Part shown: positions 14,201 through 24,651 of the stretch, one piece after another
How the letters are laid out: every line of letters starts with the position of its first letter
Numbering within the stretch: position 1 is the first letter of the stretch
Assembly (NCBI GenBank): GCA_034620365.1
Contig: JAQGEQ010000192.1
Location: 3,777,001 to 3,841,000, forward strand
DNA length: 64,000 bases
Reading direction: 5' to 3'
DNA from: Pegea sp. RAD2-039
Taxonomy: Eukaryota; Chordata; Thaliacea; Salpida; Salpidae
Made by a program: the position numbers and the translations under genes
Notes under the pieces: model-generated
Databases searched by the model: none
The model's input: the letters and a program-made list of their open reading frames with translations, nothing else
Told to the model about the DNA's origin: nothing

Positions 14201-15360
14201 ATCAACACCAAACCTGCTTCATGACCAACTTCATCAGTGGCAAGTTAATGGAGTTGGACTTAAGTTTAACCATCTTTTTGGATTTGGTGTTCTTAACGCT
14301 GGCAATATGGTACTAACTGTTTAAAGATGCTTTTTCTGACAGATCAATTCACTTAAAAAAAGGAAATCTAATTTTCAAATTTTCAGTTTTTTAGAAATAC
14401 TAAATTTTTTCTAAATATTTGCTTTTATTTTTGGTGCTTGATCTAAATCGAGCAAATTTATCATGATCAAATCGTTTGTCATCAAAGATATTTAAACGTA
14501 TTCGACATACTGTCAAATGGAAGAAGTAGATTTATGAAGAATACATTAAGATAGAAAAATTATAATTAATTTAAAGGACATATATTTTACTTTTGAAGGT
14601 TAGAACTGCGGTTTCATGGAAAACTGTTCCTCCAAGGTTTCGGTGTTCTGCTGGAAGAGTTACAATCCCAAAAAAGATACCTACAACAGGTGTATTAAGG
14701 TTAAAAATTAAGTCTGATGGATGCCGTGGATCGAAGAATAACATTCAGTACCTTGAACATGTTCAGGTTTTTATTTATACAAATAAACTTTAACACAAAC
14801 AGCAGGCCACAGAATAAAAACAACTTTTTTTCATATTCAAGTCTTTTCTCACTATTGATTCTTCTCGAAGAGGTGATTTGAACATCAATTTGACTTCACC
14901 GCTTGGAACTAAATCAATGTTGTTGAACCGCAGACCAAATGATGACGACCAAATAGAAGGTTTTAAGAGGTAAACATATTTTGATCGTTTGGATGAATGG
15001 CATAAAATTATGAATTTAAAATTTGATTTTACTTGTAGTTGGCCATTTATGACTACTCACACTTGGGGAGAGGATCCGGCTGGTGAATGGATTTTATCAA
15101 TCGGTTTCAAGGGGTCAAGCCAACAAACAGGTGGCTATAACTCTATGATCTATTGAAATAAATTTTCGAAACACAAAAACAAGTTTATCTACTCAGGACT
15201 TTTAAGTGAATGGGAACTTGTTCTTTATGGTACACAAAAAGCTCCCTATATCGATGAAGTTATCAGAAATAGCAACTCAAAGTTAGCAATTTCTAAAAAA
15301 CTTGAATTTGCTGAAGGACTTCTCCATGATCTTGAAGAAGAGAGACGCGACAGAGATTAA
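5274..15360 (+). CDS. PCSK2: Neuroendocrine convertase 2 (proprotein convertase PC2)
   Basis: Secretory-granule serine protease of the subtilisin/kexin family that cleaves prohormones and proneuropeptides at paired basic residues. Exons: 5274-5465, 6479-6583, 7539-7649, 7851-7997, 11505-11581, 12626-12802, 12954-13041, 13139-13354, 13602-13730, 14184-14309, 14599-14766, 14842-14969, 15039-15130, 15197-15360; 639 aa, against 638 in human PC2. A hydrophobic signal peptide starts at the ATG at 5274; the open frame runs back through GTG and TTG only. The propeptide ends at RLKR114 before GYGK. The catalytic triad is Asp171 (MDDG), His212 (SHGTRC) and Ser388 ([12 protein letters not shown]). The oxyanion residue is Asp314 (ASGDGG), not the Asn of furin and other convertases; this is the hallmark of PC2. 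The P domain contains the conserved RRGDL (RGD at 522-524). Every exon joins in phase. Intron 4 hosts an antisense gene. In other animals PC2 needs the chaperone 7B2; no 7B2 gene is in this window. Confidence 0.97.
8226..8231 (-). terminator. Polyadenylation signal of the nested FGF-like gene
   Basis: AATAAA on the minus strand (TTTATT on plus) about 100 nt downstream of the stop codon at 8332. It supports the idea that the antisense reading frame is an expressed gene rather than chance. Confidence 0.5.
8332..9567 (-). CDS. Predicted secreted FGF-like (beta-trefoil) protein nested in a PC2 intron
   Basis: Two exons, 9306-9567 and 8332-9245, split by a 60-nt GT-AG intron (AAAAG/GTGAAC ... TTTTACAG/CC) that removes two in-frame stops and keeps the frame; 391 aa. 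Residues 1-20 look like a signal peptide, followed by several N-glycosylation sequons (N16, N25, N84, N99, N155). From about residue 47 the strand pattern fits the FGF core: HLSIYP at 57-62 (compare HLQIYPDG of FGFs); [15 protein letters not shown] at 103-117 and IACK at 123-126 (compare the V-I-x-V..Y-L-x-M..G.L.A-S segment); MQFEA at 133-137 (compare CxFxE); and LWVVRHG near 196-202 (compare WYVALxxxG). A polybasic tract (224-246) follows, then about 145 residues I do not recognise. The core has an insertion between MQFEA and LWVVRHG. Assignment rests on pattern matching by eye, so it is an inference; another beta-trefoil family is possible. A polyadenylation hexamer follows about 100 nt downstream. 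Confidence 0.6.
10755..10766. promoter_or_regulatory. Palindromic cAMP response element in PC2 intron 4
   Basis: The 12-base palindrome AGTGACGTCACT contains a full CRE (TGACGTCA). It sits inside PC2 intron 4 and about 1.2 kb upstream of the start codon of the antisense FGF-like gene, so it could serve either gene. Function is inferred from the motif only. Confidence 0.35.
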
Positions 15361-15371
15361 GTTTTGTATCA

Positions 15372-15377
15372 AATAAA
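15372..15377 (+). terminator. Polyadenylation signal of PC2
   Basis: AATAAA lies 12 nt after the PC2 stop codon. It is the first such hexamer downstream and gives a very short 3' UTR. Confidence 0.6.
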
Positions 15378-16559
15378 GTAAATAATACGTAACCATTTTG
15401 TATTTGTCTATCCTTTTTATATAAAGCTTTGGTACATTATAATCATAGTAAAACCAAATTTCTATCATATCTAAGCGATTAATATAATTTGTATATAATT
15501 TTATCAATTATAACAGCTGCAGCTCGTTTTCGAATATTGAGTAAATAATTTTTATTGTAAACTATTTCAAAATCATCTCGTAAAACATTAAAATACTTTT
15601 ATGAATAAATCTTTTCATGTTTTGCTGTTTCGCTTGCACAAAAACCTATAAAAACAGGTTTAAATTATCAAGAGCATAGTATTTATTCGTGTAAAGTTTG
15701 GAAAATGTGATAGAATAAATTTTGCTTCAGGTTTAATTAATTATTTATAACTGATCTAAGTAATTAAATACAAATATGATTATACTAAGTTTCAAATTTA
15801 AGTTTAATGGTTTAGTTTATCATTTTATTAGTAATCAGTCTTTACAAATATAAAAAGTTTAAATTCTGATTTGAATTTTTGATAATTTTAAGAAAATTGA
15901 ATAAAGGTTCTTAGAGATTTTATTTATGTAGCTGATTTGTAATGCTACGAGGCTTACTTTATATCTAAAATCGATCTCAGACTAATATGTCACTTCTTTT
16001 TAAGCCAAAAAGCTGCTGTTATTTTTAATACTGCATTTTCAATTTTGCTTAAATTTCTACATTGATGATATTTTTAAATTTACTGTTTGAAATTTTCTGA
16101 AAAGTAATTAAATATTCTGTTTATTACTTTTCAGTTAGAACTTTGAGCAAAATTTAAAGTTTTTATTTAAAAATTGTAGAATTTGCAAGAAATCATTTTA
16201 GCAAACGAAAGCAGCTAAAGAGGCTTGTCGTAAACCTTTTTATTAATCAAAAAATAAATATTATGAAACCTTTATGAGAGTAAATATAGATTTAAAGTTA
16301 GATAAGACTTATTTTCTATCTAAATGTATATTTTTACTTTTTTTTTTCTTATTATAGCTTAGTCATGGGCTTCTACTGTTAATAATTTTATTTTTATCTC
16401 ATTTTTGAACTATTTTATTTTCTTTAAGCTTCCTTTATGTCTGCTTTCTTTAATCTTATATTGCCAAAAGCTTTTACTAACCTGAAAATTTCTAAATAAG
16501 TTCTATACTTGTATACAAGAGTGAAAGGTGCCAGTGAACAAAATTTTAATACTTTTTCA
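15378..16559. other. AT-rich spacer, nothing recognised
   Basis: Low-complexity AT-rich sequence on both strands. The few short open frames show no homology that I recognise and no consistent splice structure. Confidence 0.6.
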
Positions 16560-16700
16560 TCCAATATTAAAAATTGTTTCGTCCGTTTACGAAGTGTGAC
16601 GGTAATCATACTCGCCTTACTTTCCGTTTGAGTCCGGGCGAACACATATTTCCGACAAGAAAAAGTCCACTAAAAGCCCGAGCAGAAGGGCCTTGTTAGT
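16560..16700 (+). mobile_element. Candidate tRNA-derived SINE fragment
   Basis: A GC-richer island in AT-rich DNA. GTTTGAGTCC at 16626-16635 resembles the RNA polymerase III B box (GGTTCGANTCC), with tRNA-like sequence before it. It is followed by a unit at 16653-16700 (CGACAAGAAAAAGTCCAC ... CTTGTTAGT) that recurs in shorter form at 16944-16982. An interspersed repeat relic is likely; the SINE assignment is an inference from the B-box-like word alone. Confidence 0.4.
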
Positions 16701-16943
16701 ATGTTATATAACAATATCATTATCCAAAAGTTCTACTTATTCAATAAGGTATATGTTATTGATAACCATTAAAGCCATCTTCAAATATGTTTGTATTTAT
16801 TGTTACTTAAAGTAGAGCTACAGTTTTGAAATGATTTCTTATAACTTCGAAAAGTAAGCATAAACTCAAAGTAATAAACTTAAAGATGATAAAAACAATT
16901 ATGAAGCTAAATACTATTTCCATCTTAAAATATTCAAATAATG

Positions 16944-17245
16944 CGACAAGAAAAGGTCCACAAAAACCTGGGTCTTGTTAGTCTGGTTATTGACAACACT
17001 TCTAGAGGACGCTGAACTCTGGACTTAAAGCTGAAGTTGAAGCCTCGTAGGCAGTTAGTTACTGTACTTAGTGTCATTCTGACAGCTCCTACGACTCCAG
17101 CCAGGAGTATCTGCATCAGTTCGTTAACTCCACTGCATAACCTTATTAGCGTGGAGCACAGAATCTTACTGCATGGACAGCAACTAGATCTCCATAAGTT
17201 TTGCCCTAACTTACATCATAGTTGACCCCGGCTAAAGCATGCCAT
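16944..17245 (+). repeat. Second copy of the 16.65-kb repeat unit with a GC-rich flank
   Basis: 16944-16982 repeats the unit at 16653-16700 with small indels. The sequence that follows, to about 17245, is clearly richer in G and C than its surroundings (for example GCCTCGTAGGCAG and GACCCCGGC). No coding frame is convincing. It is probably part of the same or a related mobile element. Confidence 0.4.
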
Positions 17246-17895
17246 AACAAAATTAAAAACTGTTTTTAAAGAAAATTCAAGATATAATATCAACTTTAAG
17301 CTGTGTAATAGTACTTTTAAATGATTTTAATTCAAAGTGCTCTTAAACTTAAAACTGTTAAGTTTGTACTTGATTGTCTCCAAGCTAAGGAGAGCTTACT
17401 TAAATACTTCCAAAGTATAATCATGTAAAATATTTTGGTAAGTTTAAGGTACATTCAACTAAAGAATTATCTATTAAGAAAAGGAATTACAAAAGGTAGG
17501 ACGATACGAAGCAACCACAAGGCAATATATTGATGGAACCTTACAGTGGTATTGCCCGGAGGAAAATAGGATAAACATTAGTATTAAGAAAACTAAAGAT
17601 TGAGAGAAGAAGCTTCCAGAGGCGTGCTAGGTTTTTAACATGTGCATATATGAACGGAACTCCTCGCCCAAGATTCCTTAGCCCCAATCAAAGAACACCT
17701 AAAAGACGTAATTGATTTTCGTTTTATTTAAAGCATGACTGTAAATGAAAAATTATTCAGCTCTTAAAGCGAACAAAAAAATATAGCTGTAAATGGATAA
17801 TTAAAAGGTCTTTAGTACAAAGCTTAACATACTTAATGTAGGAAAAATACCAATACTGCTGTGATATAATTAGATCATTATATGTTATATATTAC
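17246..17895. other. Spacer with possible decayed element sequence
   Basis: Mostly AT-rich. From about 17500 to 17700 the composition becomes less AT-rich, and a plus-strand frame is open for roughly 40 codons before in-frame stops. It lies directly before a LINE fragment and may be its decayed upstream part, but I could not match it. Confidence 0.35.
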
Positions 17896-18198
17896 TTGTT
17901 AACAAAATTAATTAATTCATATTTTCAACACAATCCTAAAAAGGATGATTTGGACGTAGTGATTGAGTCGAGAAGAATATTCCAAACCATGGTTACCCGA
18001 TTGAACAAACTTTTAGTCCATTGGACGTTATTAAAGTTGTTTAGTGGGTTAACTATGAACGACGATCTAAAAATGAGCTTAAAGAGACTGTTTTTGTACG
18101 AAGAAAGAAGAATGCCACATACTAGGGAAAAATTTCCTGGAAAACAATCTTTGAACGAATTTAAACTTTATATATTTTTATATATTAAATTTTTATAA
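17896..18198 (+). mobile_element. LINE ORF2 C-terminal fragment (sense)
   Basis: An open frame of about 100 codons. Its segment KKDDLDVVIESRRIFQTMVT, followed by RLNKL, resembles the post-polymerase region of non-LTR retrotransposon reverse transcriptases (K-D-I-D-x-I-E-x-V-Q-R-R-F-T-x-M-V-x-x-L). It is truncated on both sides, has lost its RRLRGD-type continuation, and is a pseudogene relic, not a host gene. Confidence 0.5.
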
Positions 18199-18239
18199 GA
18201 TAAGAAATTCAAATGAAGGAATTGAACTCTAATTTGGAA

Positions 18240-18775
18240 TGGATGTATACAGTGTCCAAATACTTCCAGTCTTTACAGATTTAAAATTTTTTTATGAAGT
18301 GGACCAATTTTAAGTAATAATTTAAGTTACTAGTCCATTTTAAATCTTTAGAGATAAAAATGCCTAAATCTTTAATGACCGAATACTGGGAAATTTTATT
18401 GCTTCTTATAAAAATCTCCAAAGAATTATGCATCAGAAAATGAATAGTTTATTTATTGACAAATGGAAATATTTGTCAGTAGCTAGCTGGAGTTGTCTCG
18501 ATTGAAGCAGTAGGTTAGTAGACTCCAAATAAGATTAAAGAGTAACTTTAGTACTAGAAATCTCGGCATCATCGGCAGAGAGAATTAAATTTCCATAATA
18601 ATTTAGTGATGAAGAATATTCTGTAATATAATTGATGTAAATATTAAAAAAGAGCAAATAATGCTACTTTGGGAAGCACCACTAAAAACCCGACAAAAAT
18701 TGAAACAGAGTTATTGATGGTGATTTTTTGCCTATCTTAAAAAGTGCTCAATCCGAAAGATAAGAATAGGGTTAG
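18240..18775 (-). mobile_element. Decayed LINE reverse transcriptase palm/thumb (antisense)
   Basis: Reading the minus strand from about 18775 down, and allowing stops and frameshifts, the order of non-LTR reverse transcriptase motifs is intact: SGASQSS (compare SGVPQGS), then a hydrophobic stretch, then LSADDAEI (the YADD/FADD catalytic box), and finally VIKDLGIFISKDLKW (compare V-K-D-L-G-V-x-x-x-x-x-L-x-F/W). The copy has many stops and is dead. Its upstream end faces the plus-strand LINE 3' end at 18838, an arrangement typical of twin-primed, 5'-inverted insertions. Confidence 0.75.
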
Positions 18776-18837
18776 TATGATATTAAACTGCCTAAGAGTT
18801 TCAACTAGAATGTTATTTATGTTTGAATAGTTTTTTT

Positions 18838-19190
18838 AGGATTACTACCACTGGTAGAGACAGGACATCAACTGATCAACCTTGCATCCTTAGAACCCAA
18901 ACTGATATTCTGCAGAAATTGAACCGTCTTAATAAAAATTATTATTTTAAATAAATGGTCACATTGCCAACATTGTGATTTCTATACTGTGATTATTTTT
19001 ATATATCTGACATTCTATATAATTATTTGCTGTTATATTGTATAGGAACTACTGAAATGCGATAACTGTTACATCTTTTTCCTTCGATATTTTCAACTTG
19101 ATTATATATAATGAGTGTTATTTTTGAGAATGTGTGTTAGCCAGCGTAGCTCTCTTTAGATAGATAAAGCGCTCAACAAAATAAAAAAGA
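18838..19190 (+). mobile_element. LINE C-terminus and 3' UTR (sense), same family as the 63.4-kb copy
   Basis: Begins in the end of ORF2 (STDQPCILRTQTDILQKLN, compare TLNQLPSVMLESRALFKQKLN of the copy at 63.6 kb). The shared 3' UTR follows: blocks around ATTGCCAACATTG (18965-18977), GTTACATCTTTTTC (19068-19081) and TGTGTGTTAGC near 19131-19141 align in order with the reverse complement of 63375-63640. The family's 3' end lies near 19165-19190. Confidence 0.75.
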
Positions 19191-19480
19191 TTTTTTAGAA
19201 ATCAGAAATGATAAACTGGTTGCAGGTGGAAGAGATGAAAGAATTGACTGATCAGAGTAGCAACTTGTTAAATCCTGAGGTGTTACAGAACAAAAGATCC
19301 AAAATGGAACTTCAAGAGTGAATAATTTCATGAATATACAGAGTTGGAGAGTTATTTGTAAAATTAAGAAAGAGATTATTAGCAGAGTCCTTTAAATATA
19401 GGGCGATAATCCAGTTTATGCTAGGAAGCTTAAAATATCCTGACAAGTAAAAAGATATTACCACTATGCATGGTATGTCT
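19191..19480. other. Spacer with possible ORF relic
   Basis: Less AT-rich than average. A plus-strand frame is open for some 35 codons around 19340-19450 (VGELFVKLRKRLLAESF). No family is recognised. It is probably element debris, given that it sits between a LINE end and a tandem duplication. Confidence 0.3.
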
Positions 19481-19718
19481 AATAATATTACAGATACCAG
19501 ATTGTATTTGTCCATACTGTCTTCGCTCTAAAGATATCTGAAATCACTCAACATTGCAATTACTCAACCAGCAATTGGGAAGATATCGCAGCCGATCGCT
19601 TCGAATAATATTGCAGATACCAGATTGTATTTGTCCATACTGTCTTCGCTTTAAAGATACCTGAAATCCCTCAACATTGATACCAGCAATTGGGAAGATA
19701 TCGCAGCAGATCGCTTCG
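19481..19718. repeat. Tandem duplication of a unit of about 120 bp
   Basis: Copy 1 (19481-19603) and copy 2 (19604-19718) are head-to-tail and nearly identical. Both start AATAATATT, contain CAGATACCAGATTGTATTTG and end GATCGCTTCG. Copy 2 has a deletion of about 8 bases before CCAGCAATTGGG and a few substitutions. The near-identity implies a recent local duplication. Confidence 0.9.
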
Positions 19719-20840
19719 ATTGACGTTTTTTTCTCTGCAAAGAACTCAATAATAGAAAATAAACCTAGCTTCGATGAAAATGAAGAATTCATAGAAACTT
19801 TTAGCTCTTTTGCTTTTCTTTGTATCTTGATTTTTTAGTTTGTTTGCATCTTACTGTGTTTTGCTTTACTTTTAACATCATTCATCACCTATAGCACATT
19901 CAGTATGACCGTTCTCGGTCGAAGCAGGCCTTATTATTAAGCTAAGACCATAATTGTAGCTTCTGATAGGCTCCTTGTGGTGTAAGATAAGCTAGAAAAA
20001 CAATTAATGTAATGAAGTATAATTATTTTTGATAAAAATTACTTATTAACTGATTTAAATTTTATTCTTTCATCTTTATTGATAAAAAGTGAAAATAATC
20101 AATAAGTAAAATTAATGAGCTTGCCAATATAAATGAAAATTAATTTTGATCATTAACTAAAGCATCAAAAATAACAAATTAGCAAGGTAGTCTACAATCG
20201 TCGGTACTTTCATTCCAATGTGGAAAAAGTGAAATATATATTCAAATGTATTGGAACAATATACAAAAAATTGTATAAATGATAATTAATGGGTAAAAAT
20301 GAAAAACATAAGTAATATTTTTAAATGAAAGTATTTTTGTACTAAATTTTATTGACCTTTTTTAGATTCTGCATTCAAGCTTATGAGGATGATGTATTAA
20401 ATGAAAATTAAATTAAAATACTTTTGATAATTTAATTTTATTATAAAAATATTAATTATAAGAGCTTACTATTTTTAGAATTTTTTCAACAATCAATTTT
20501 TAATGGCAATGTCTTACCAATCGTTGAATGTAAAAGTTCACAACCTTTAAGATAAAAACGAAAAAAGTCACTCGCCAATAAAATGTATTTATACTTTTTT
20601 GTAAAACTGACATTATCATTATTACTAAACATTTACATAAATTGGCACATGCTTTATGACGTTTCATCATTAATAACAGTTATGACGTCACTATGGATAA
20701 TCTTAAGCATTAATTTTTTCAATCATAATCAGCTAGCAATAAAAAACAAACTTAAGCTTAGTCCAGAAAACGTTCTACAAAATATATTAAGAGCCATTTT
20801 TTTGCTATCTTATCCTGTAAGCAACTTTTAAGCAATAAAA
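19719..20840. other. Spacer and putative promoter region of the plus-strand BCAT gene
   Basis: AT-rich with no recognisable gene. The open frame at 20583-20831 carries no known motif and overlaps the presumed promoter. A full CRE octamer lies at 20683-20690. Confidence 0.5.
20683..20690. promoter_or_regulatory. Consensus CRE upstream of the plus-strand BCAT gene
   Basis: TGACGTCA, an exact palindromic cAMP response element, 151 nt upstream of the proposed start codon. A half site (TGACG) lies 26 nt before it. Positioned as a promoter element; function is inferred. Confidence 0.4.
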
Positions 20841-23800
20841 ATGATCAATTTATTTAAATTCAGGTTGTTTTGTGATCGGACTAAATTCAATCGGCTTAGC
20901 TTTGCTCAATTAATGGTAAGTTATCACTGTTTATTATCTTTAAGTTGATTTTATTTTTTAAAGCTATTATTCGTAAACTATTTTATAAAAGTATACTTTA
21001 AGTTTTAGTCGAGTCATTCTATTTTTAAAGAGATAAATATTCTTTATAGAAGTTAGTTTGATCTTTTAAAAAGCTCTTCAATCCTAAGTGTGAAGATCAA
21101 ATAATTTTGAGAGATTATAAAAGTTAATTCTGAATTCAACTCAATCAGTCTTTTTTTAAATATGTACCTTTCAAAATAAACTAAACTAGACTTTATTATA
21201 CTCATTTTCAACTTATTATTGATTGATCTAAGAACTGATGACGCTAAATTTTTGTATTTTAATTTGCTTTCAGAGCTCGCAAGAATGCCCACAAAAAATG
21301 TTTAAGGTAAACGCTTCATTATCTTTTAATACTTGTACATAATTATTTGAGTGGTACCATTTTTTGGTAAAATTCGATCAATTATTTTATCGAGAACCTC
21401 CAAAGTATATAATAAAATATATAATGTTACTTTTAAAGTGTGCTAAAAGTTATATATATTTTGTATTATCCGTTCAATATGAACGCTACCTTAACATCAA
21501 TTAGTTTATCTTTGCTAGATATCTGAGTTTATTAAATTCAAACTTTTCTGTAAATTATTAAATAATTTATTTGAAACTTCTTGCTATATCTACCTCTCAA
21601 AGTTTAGGACTAAAAACGTGTGTGGGTATATACTTAAATTCTAAATTTATGTAAAGATATTTAGTTTGTTTTATCATTCGTAAATCACTGTTAACTAAAT
21701 TCTTTTATTTTCAGGCGTCTGAAATTAAGATTACAAGAACTGAAAAACTAAAGGAAAAGCCGACTAACTTAGACGAAACTATGTTTGGATCTATTTTTAC
21801 AGATCATATGTTAACTATCGAATGGAATAATAAAGATGGGTGGAAAACACCTACTATCAAACCTATGGATGATTTGAACCTACATCCGGCATCTTGTGTA
21901 CTTCATTATGCAAATGAGGTTTTTATTAAATATTTACTGATATTAGTGATAACTGGCATCTGCTTCAAGTTCTCGTAAGAAAGTATAATAAAGCTATAAA
22001 GATATTACGAATGGATTTAGATCTGCTGCTTTAATTATTTATTTTATTGGTTTGATTGATCATTTAAGTCATCATAATATGTTACAGCCATTTTTTAAGC
22101 TAAAAACTTTAAACTGCCATAAAAAAAATTTGAGAATCTATTGACTTTAATAGAAAAAATTCATTTTATGATATTTACAGTTTTAGTAGTTCATGTTACA
22201 ACTGGTTATTGTAGCAAGACTCAAAAAATGATTACCTAATTTAAAGAATTTCAGATTTTTGAAGGAATGAAAACTTATATAACTCCAAGAGGTGGTATAA
22301 ACATGTTTCGGCCTATGTTACATATGGACAGATTTGCAAACGGTGCCGAGCATGCATGCCTGCCTGTAAATAAAAAAATGTTTTTTCTTTATATTTAAAT
22401 TAAGAAACATTAGTTTATGGAATATCTGTACAATACTAGCAAATGTTACTTTTTCTTGAAATTCTTTATTCATAGACGTAAAAAAATCAACAATCAAATT
22501 AATACTTGTTCTGTAATACTTAGGCTACAAATGCAAACTAATTGTGCTGAAAACTGAATTTTTTGAAAACTAATGATGTTAGCAAAAATGTTGATTATTT
22601 TTGCATTAAATTCAGTTTAATTTGGTTCAACCACTTTAAATTGTAAAGATTTATAACAATTAAAACGCTCATTGAAACAGAGATATGTATGAAATGCAAT
22701 AAAGTTTAATTTTTAGACATTTGATAAGAATGAACTGCTCAAATGCATTTGTAAACTGATTGAAGTTGACCAAGAATGGATTCCAAAAAATGACAATCAA
22801 TCATTATACATAAGACCAGCTTTAATTGGAACTGAGGTAAAGAAATCTAGCTTTTATTGATGATTTGTTGGTAACTCTACTTACTTAAGTGAAGATGTTA
22901 ACTTGACAAATTGTAATATTACTAAACGAGTTTTGATTTTTTAAGAAACAAAAATACTCTTATTTGCAAGCTCTATTTTGAAACTTTATGTTTTGTAGCC
23001 GAGTTTTGGTGTCAAACGACCAACCAAAGCGTTACTATTCTGTCTGTTAACACCAGTTGGTCCTTACTTCTCAACAGGATGCTTTAAACCAATTTCTTTG
23101 CTGGCTGATCCTAAGTATGTTAGAGCAAGTAGAGGTGGTTTTGGAGCTTATAAATTTGGAAGGTATACAAAAAGCTGTTACAGATTGAGACTTTGAAAAA
23201 AATTATCAAAAAGGAATATTTTTAACTCTAACATTAGTATTTTTCTTTTGCTTTAAAATAAGTCGTAAGAAAAAAAACTCACTTAATTATTTTATAAAAA
23301 AAATATGTGTCTTTGAAAGAAAGCAAACTACAAATTTGTAACCAAAAATATGTAATTAAATAGATTCAAATTCTTAGATTAATAATCATTTTTTAATTAA
23401 CCCATTTTTGTCAACCTACTTAAATTTTGGCAACCTTTTAAAGCAATTATGGACCAACTGTATATATATACGAAAAGGCAAAGCAATTAAATTGTAATCA
23501 CGCCTTGTGGCTTTATGGAAATGAACAATTAATTACAGAAGCTGGGACGATGAATATTTTTATTCATTGGATCAATGAACACGGCAGTAAGAAAACAAAA
23601 AATAAACCCCTGCAAAGTCTAGTCAATCTAAACACCTTTTTGAACACTTTATTAAATTATTTATCTTATATCTAAACAAGTGTTTAATATATGTTTATAT
23701 GAATATAAGATTTAGGTATTATCAAGCAACCATTAATGTAATTGATAACTATTCTCTTTGAACAAATTACGAACATTTTCTTAATTTGAGTTGTAAACTA

Positions 23801-24651
23801 ATATATAAGATATTTCTTAATATTTTAAGCTGAAGAACTCTTGACGATGGGCTTAGATGAAGGAATAGTTCTTCCTGGAATTACTCGTCAATCTGTCATT
23901 GATATTAACAAATTTTGGGGAACATTAAAAGTAACAGAACGCTCTTTGAGCATAAAAGACTTTTGCTGCGCTGTAAGAGAAGACAGAGTAAGTAATCAAC
24001 CCCATTTGCAATCATTTTGTATAGAGTAGATTATTTCACTTTATATGTTAGTTATATCACTCTTATAATATGATAAATTAGATGTTGTAGCAAATTCTAT
24101 CAGGAGCTTCAAAACTAACAGACTACTTTAGTAAGTGAAAGAAATAAAAAGGCTTTTATGAATAATGAAGGTTTATGTAGCAATGAATCACTTGAAATCT
24201 TATTTAGTTTAGCACCAGTCCTACTTGAAAATATTAATCATTTTCAAAACAATATACAATTATCGTTTCTTACATATTGTAAACCTAAGTATATTTTGGC
24301 TTGTTGTATTTAATTCTTTTTTTCATGTAATATAAAATGTATACATCATTTTTTATGTTAGATTTGCAAATGATGAGTTCTGTGTGACTTTTTAGGTGTT
24401 TGAAATGTTTGGTACAGGAACAGCATCTGTTATAGTACCAGTAAATCGAATTGTTTACCAAAACCAAGATTACTGTCTTCCTGAAAATGGATTTAAATTG
24501 GCTAAGTGCATGTCTGATACTCTCAGCGATATTCAAGTGAGAAAAAGAATTATACAAATACATTTTGAGTTTTATTTTTCTAATCATATTTTAGTATGGG
24601 AAGGTGGAACATGAATGGAGTTATCAAGTGGGTCAGCTCACTACATGTTAA
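20841..24651 (+). CDS. BCAT: Branched-chain amino acid aminotransferase, CxxC-less copy
   Basis: PLP enzyme that transfers the amino group of Leu, Ile and Val to 2-oxoglutarate. Exons: 20841-20915, 21274-21306, 21715-21918, 22255-22365, 22717-22836, 22999-23162, 23444-23586, 23830-23987, 24396-24536, 24595-24651; 401 aa. The N-terminus ([20 protein letters not shown]) is basic and hydrophobic without acidic clustering, consistent with a mitochondrial presequence. Class IV aminotransferase landmarks: [38 protein letters not shown], the PLP lysine K233 in [18 protein letters not shown] and GIVLPGITR. The family's redox CxxC (TACVVCP in mammals) is replaced by TASVIVP (S347, V350). It faces a second BCAT gene tail-to-tail about 1 kb away. 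Exon 1 and exon 2 are less certain than the rest because their peptides are not conserved. Confidence 0.93.

Noticed and set aside
20583-20831. 82-codon plus-strand frame as first exon of the plus-strand BCAT gene
   Set aside because: It ends in a stop before the MINLFKF exon and shows no splice donor joining it in phase; a presequence-like start at 20841 fits better.
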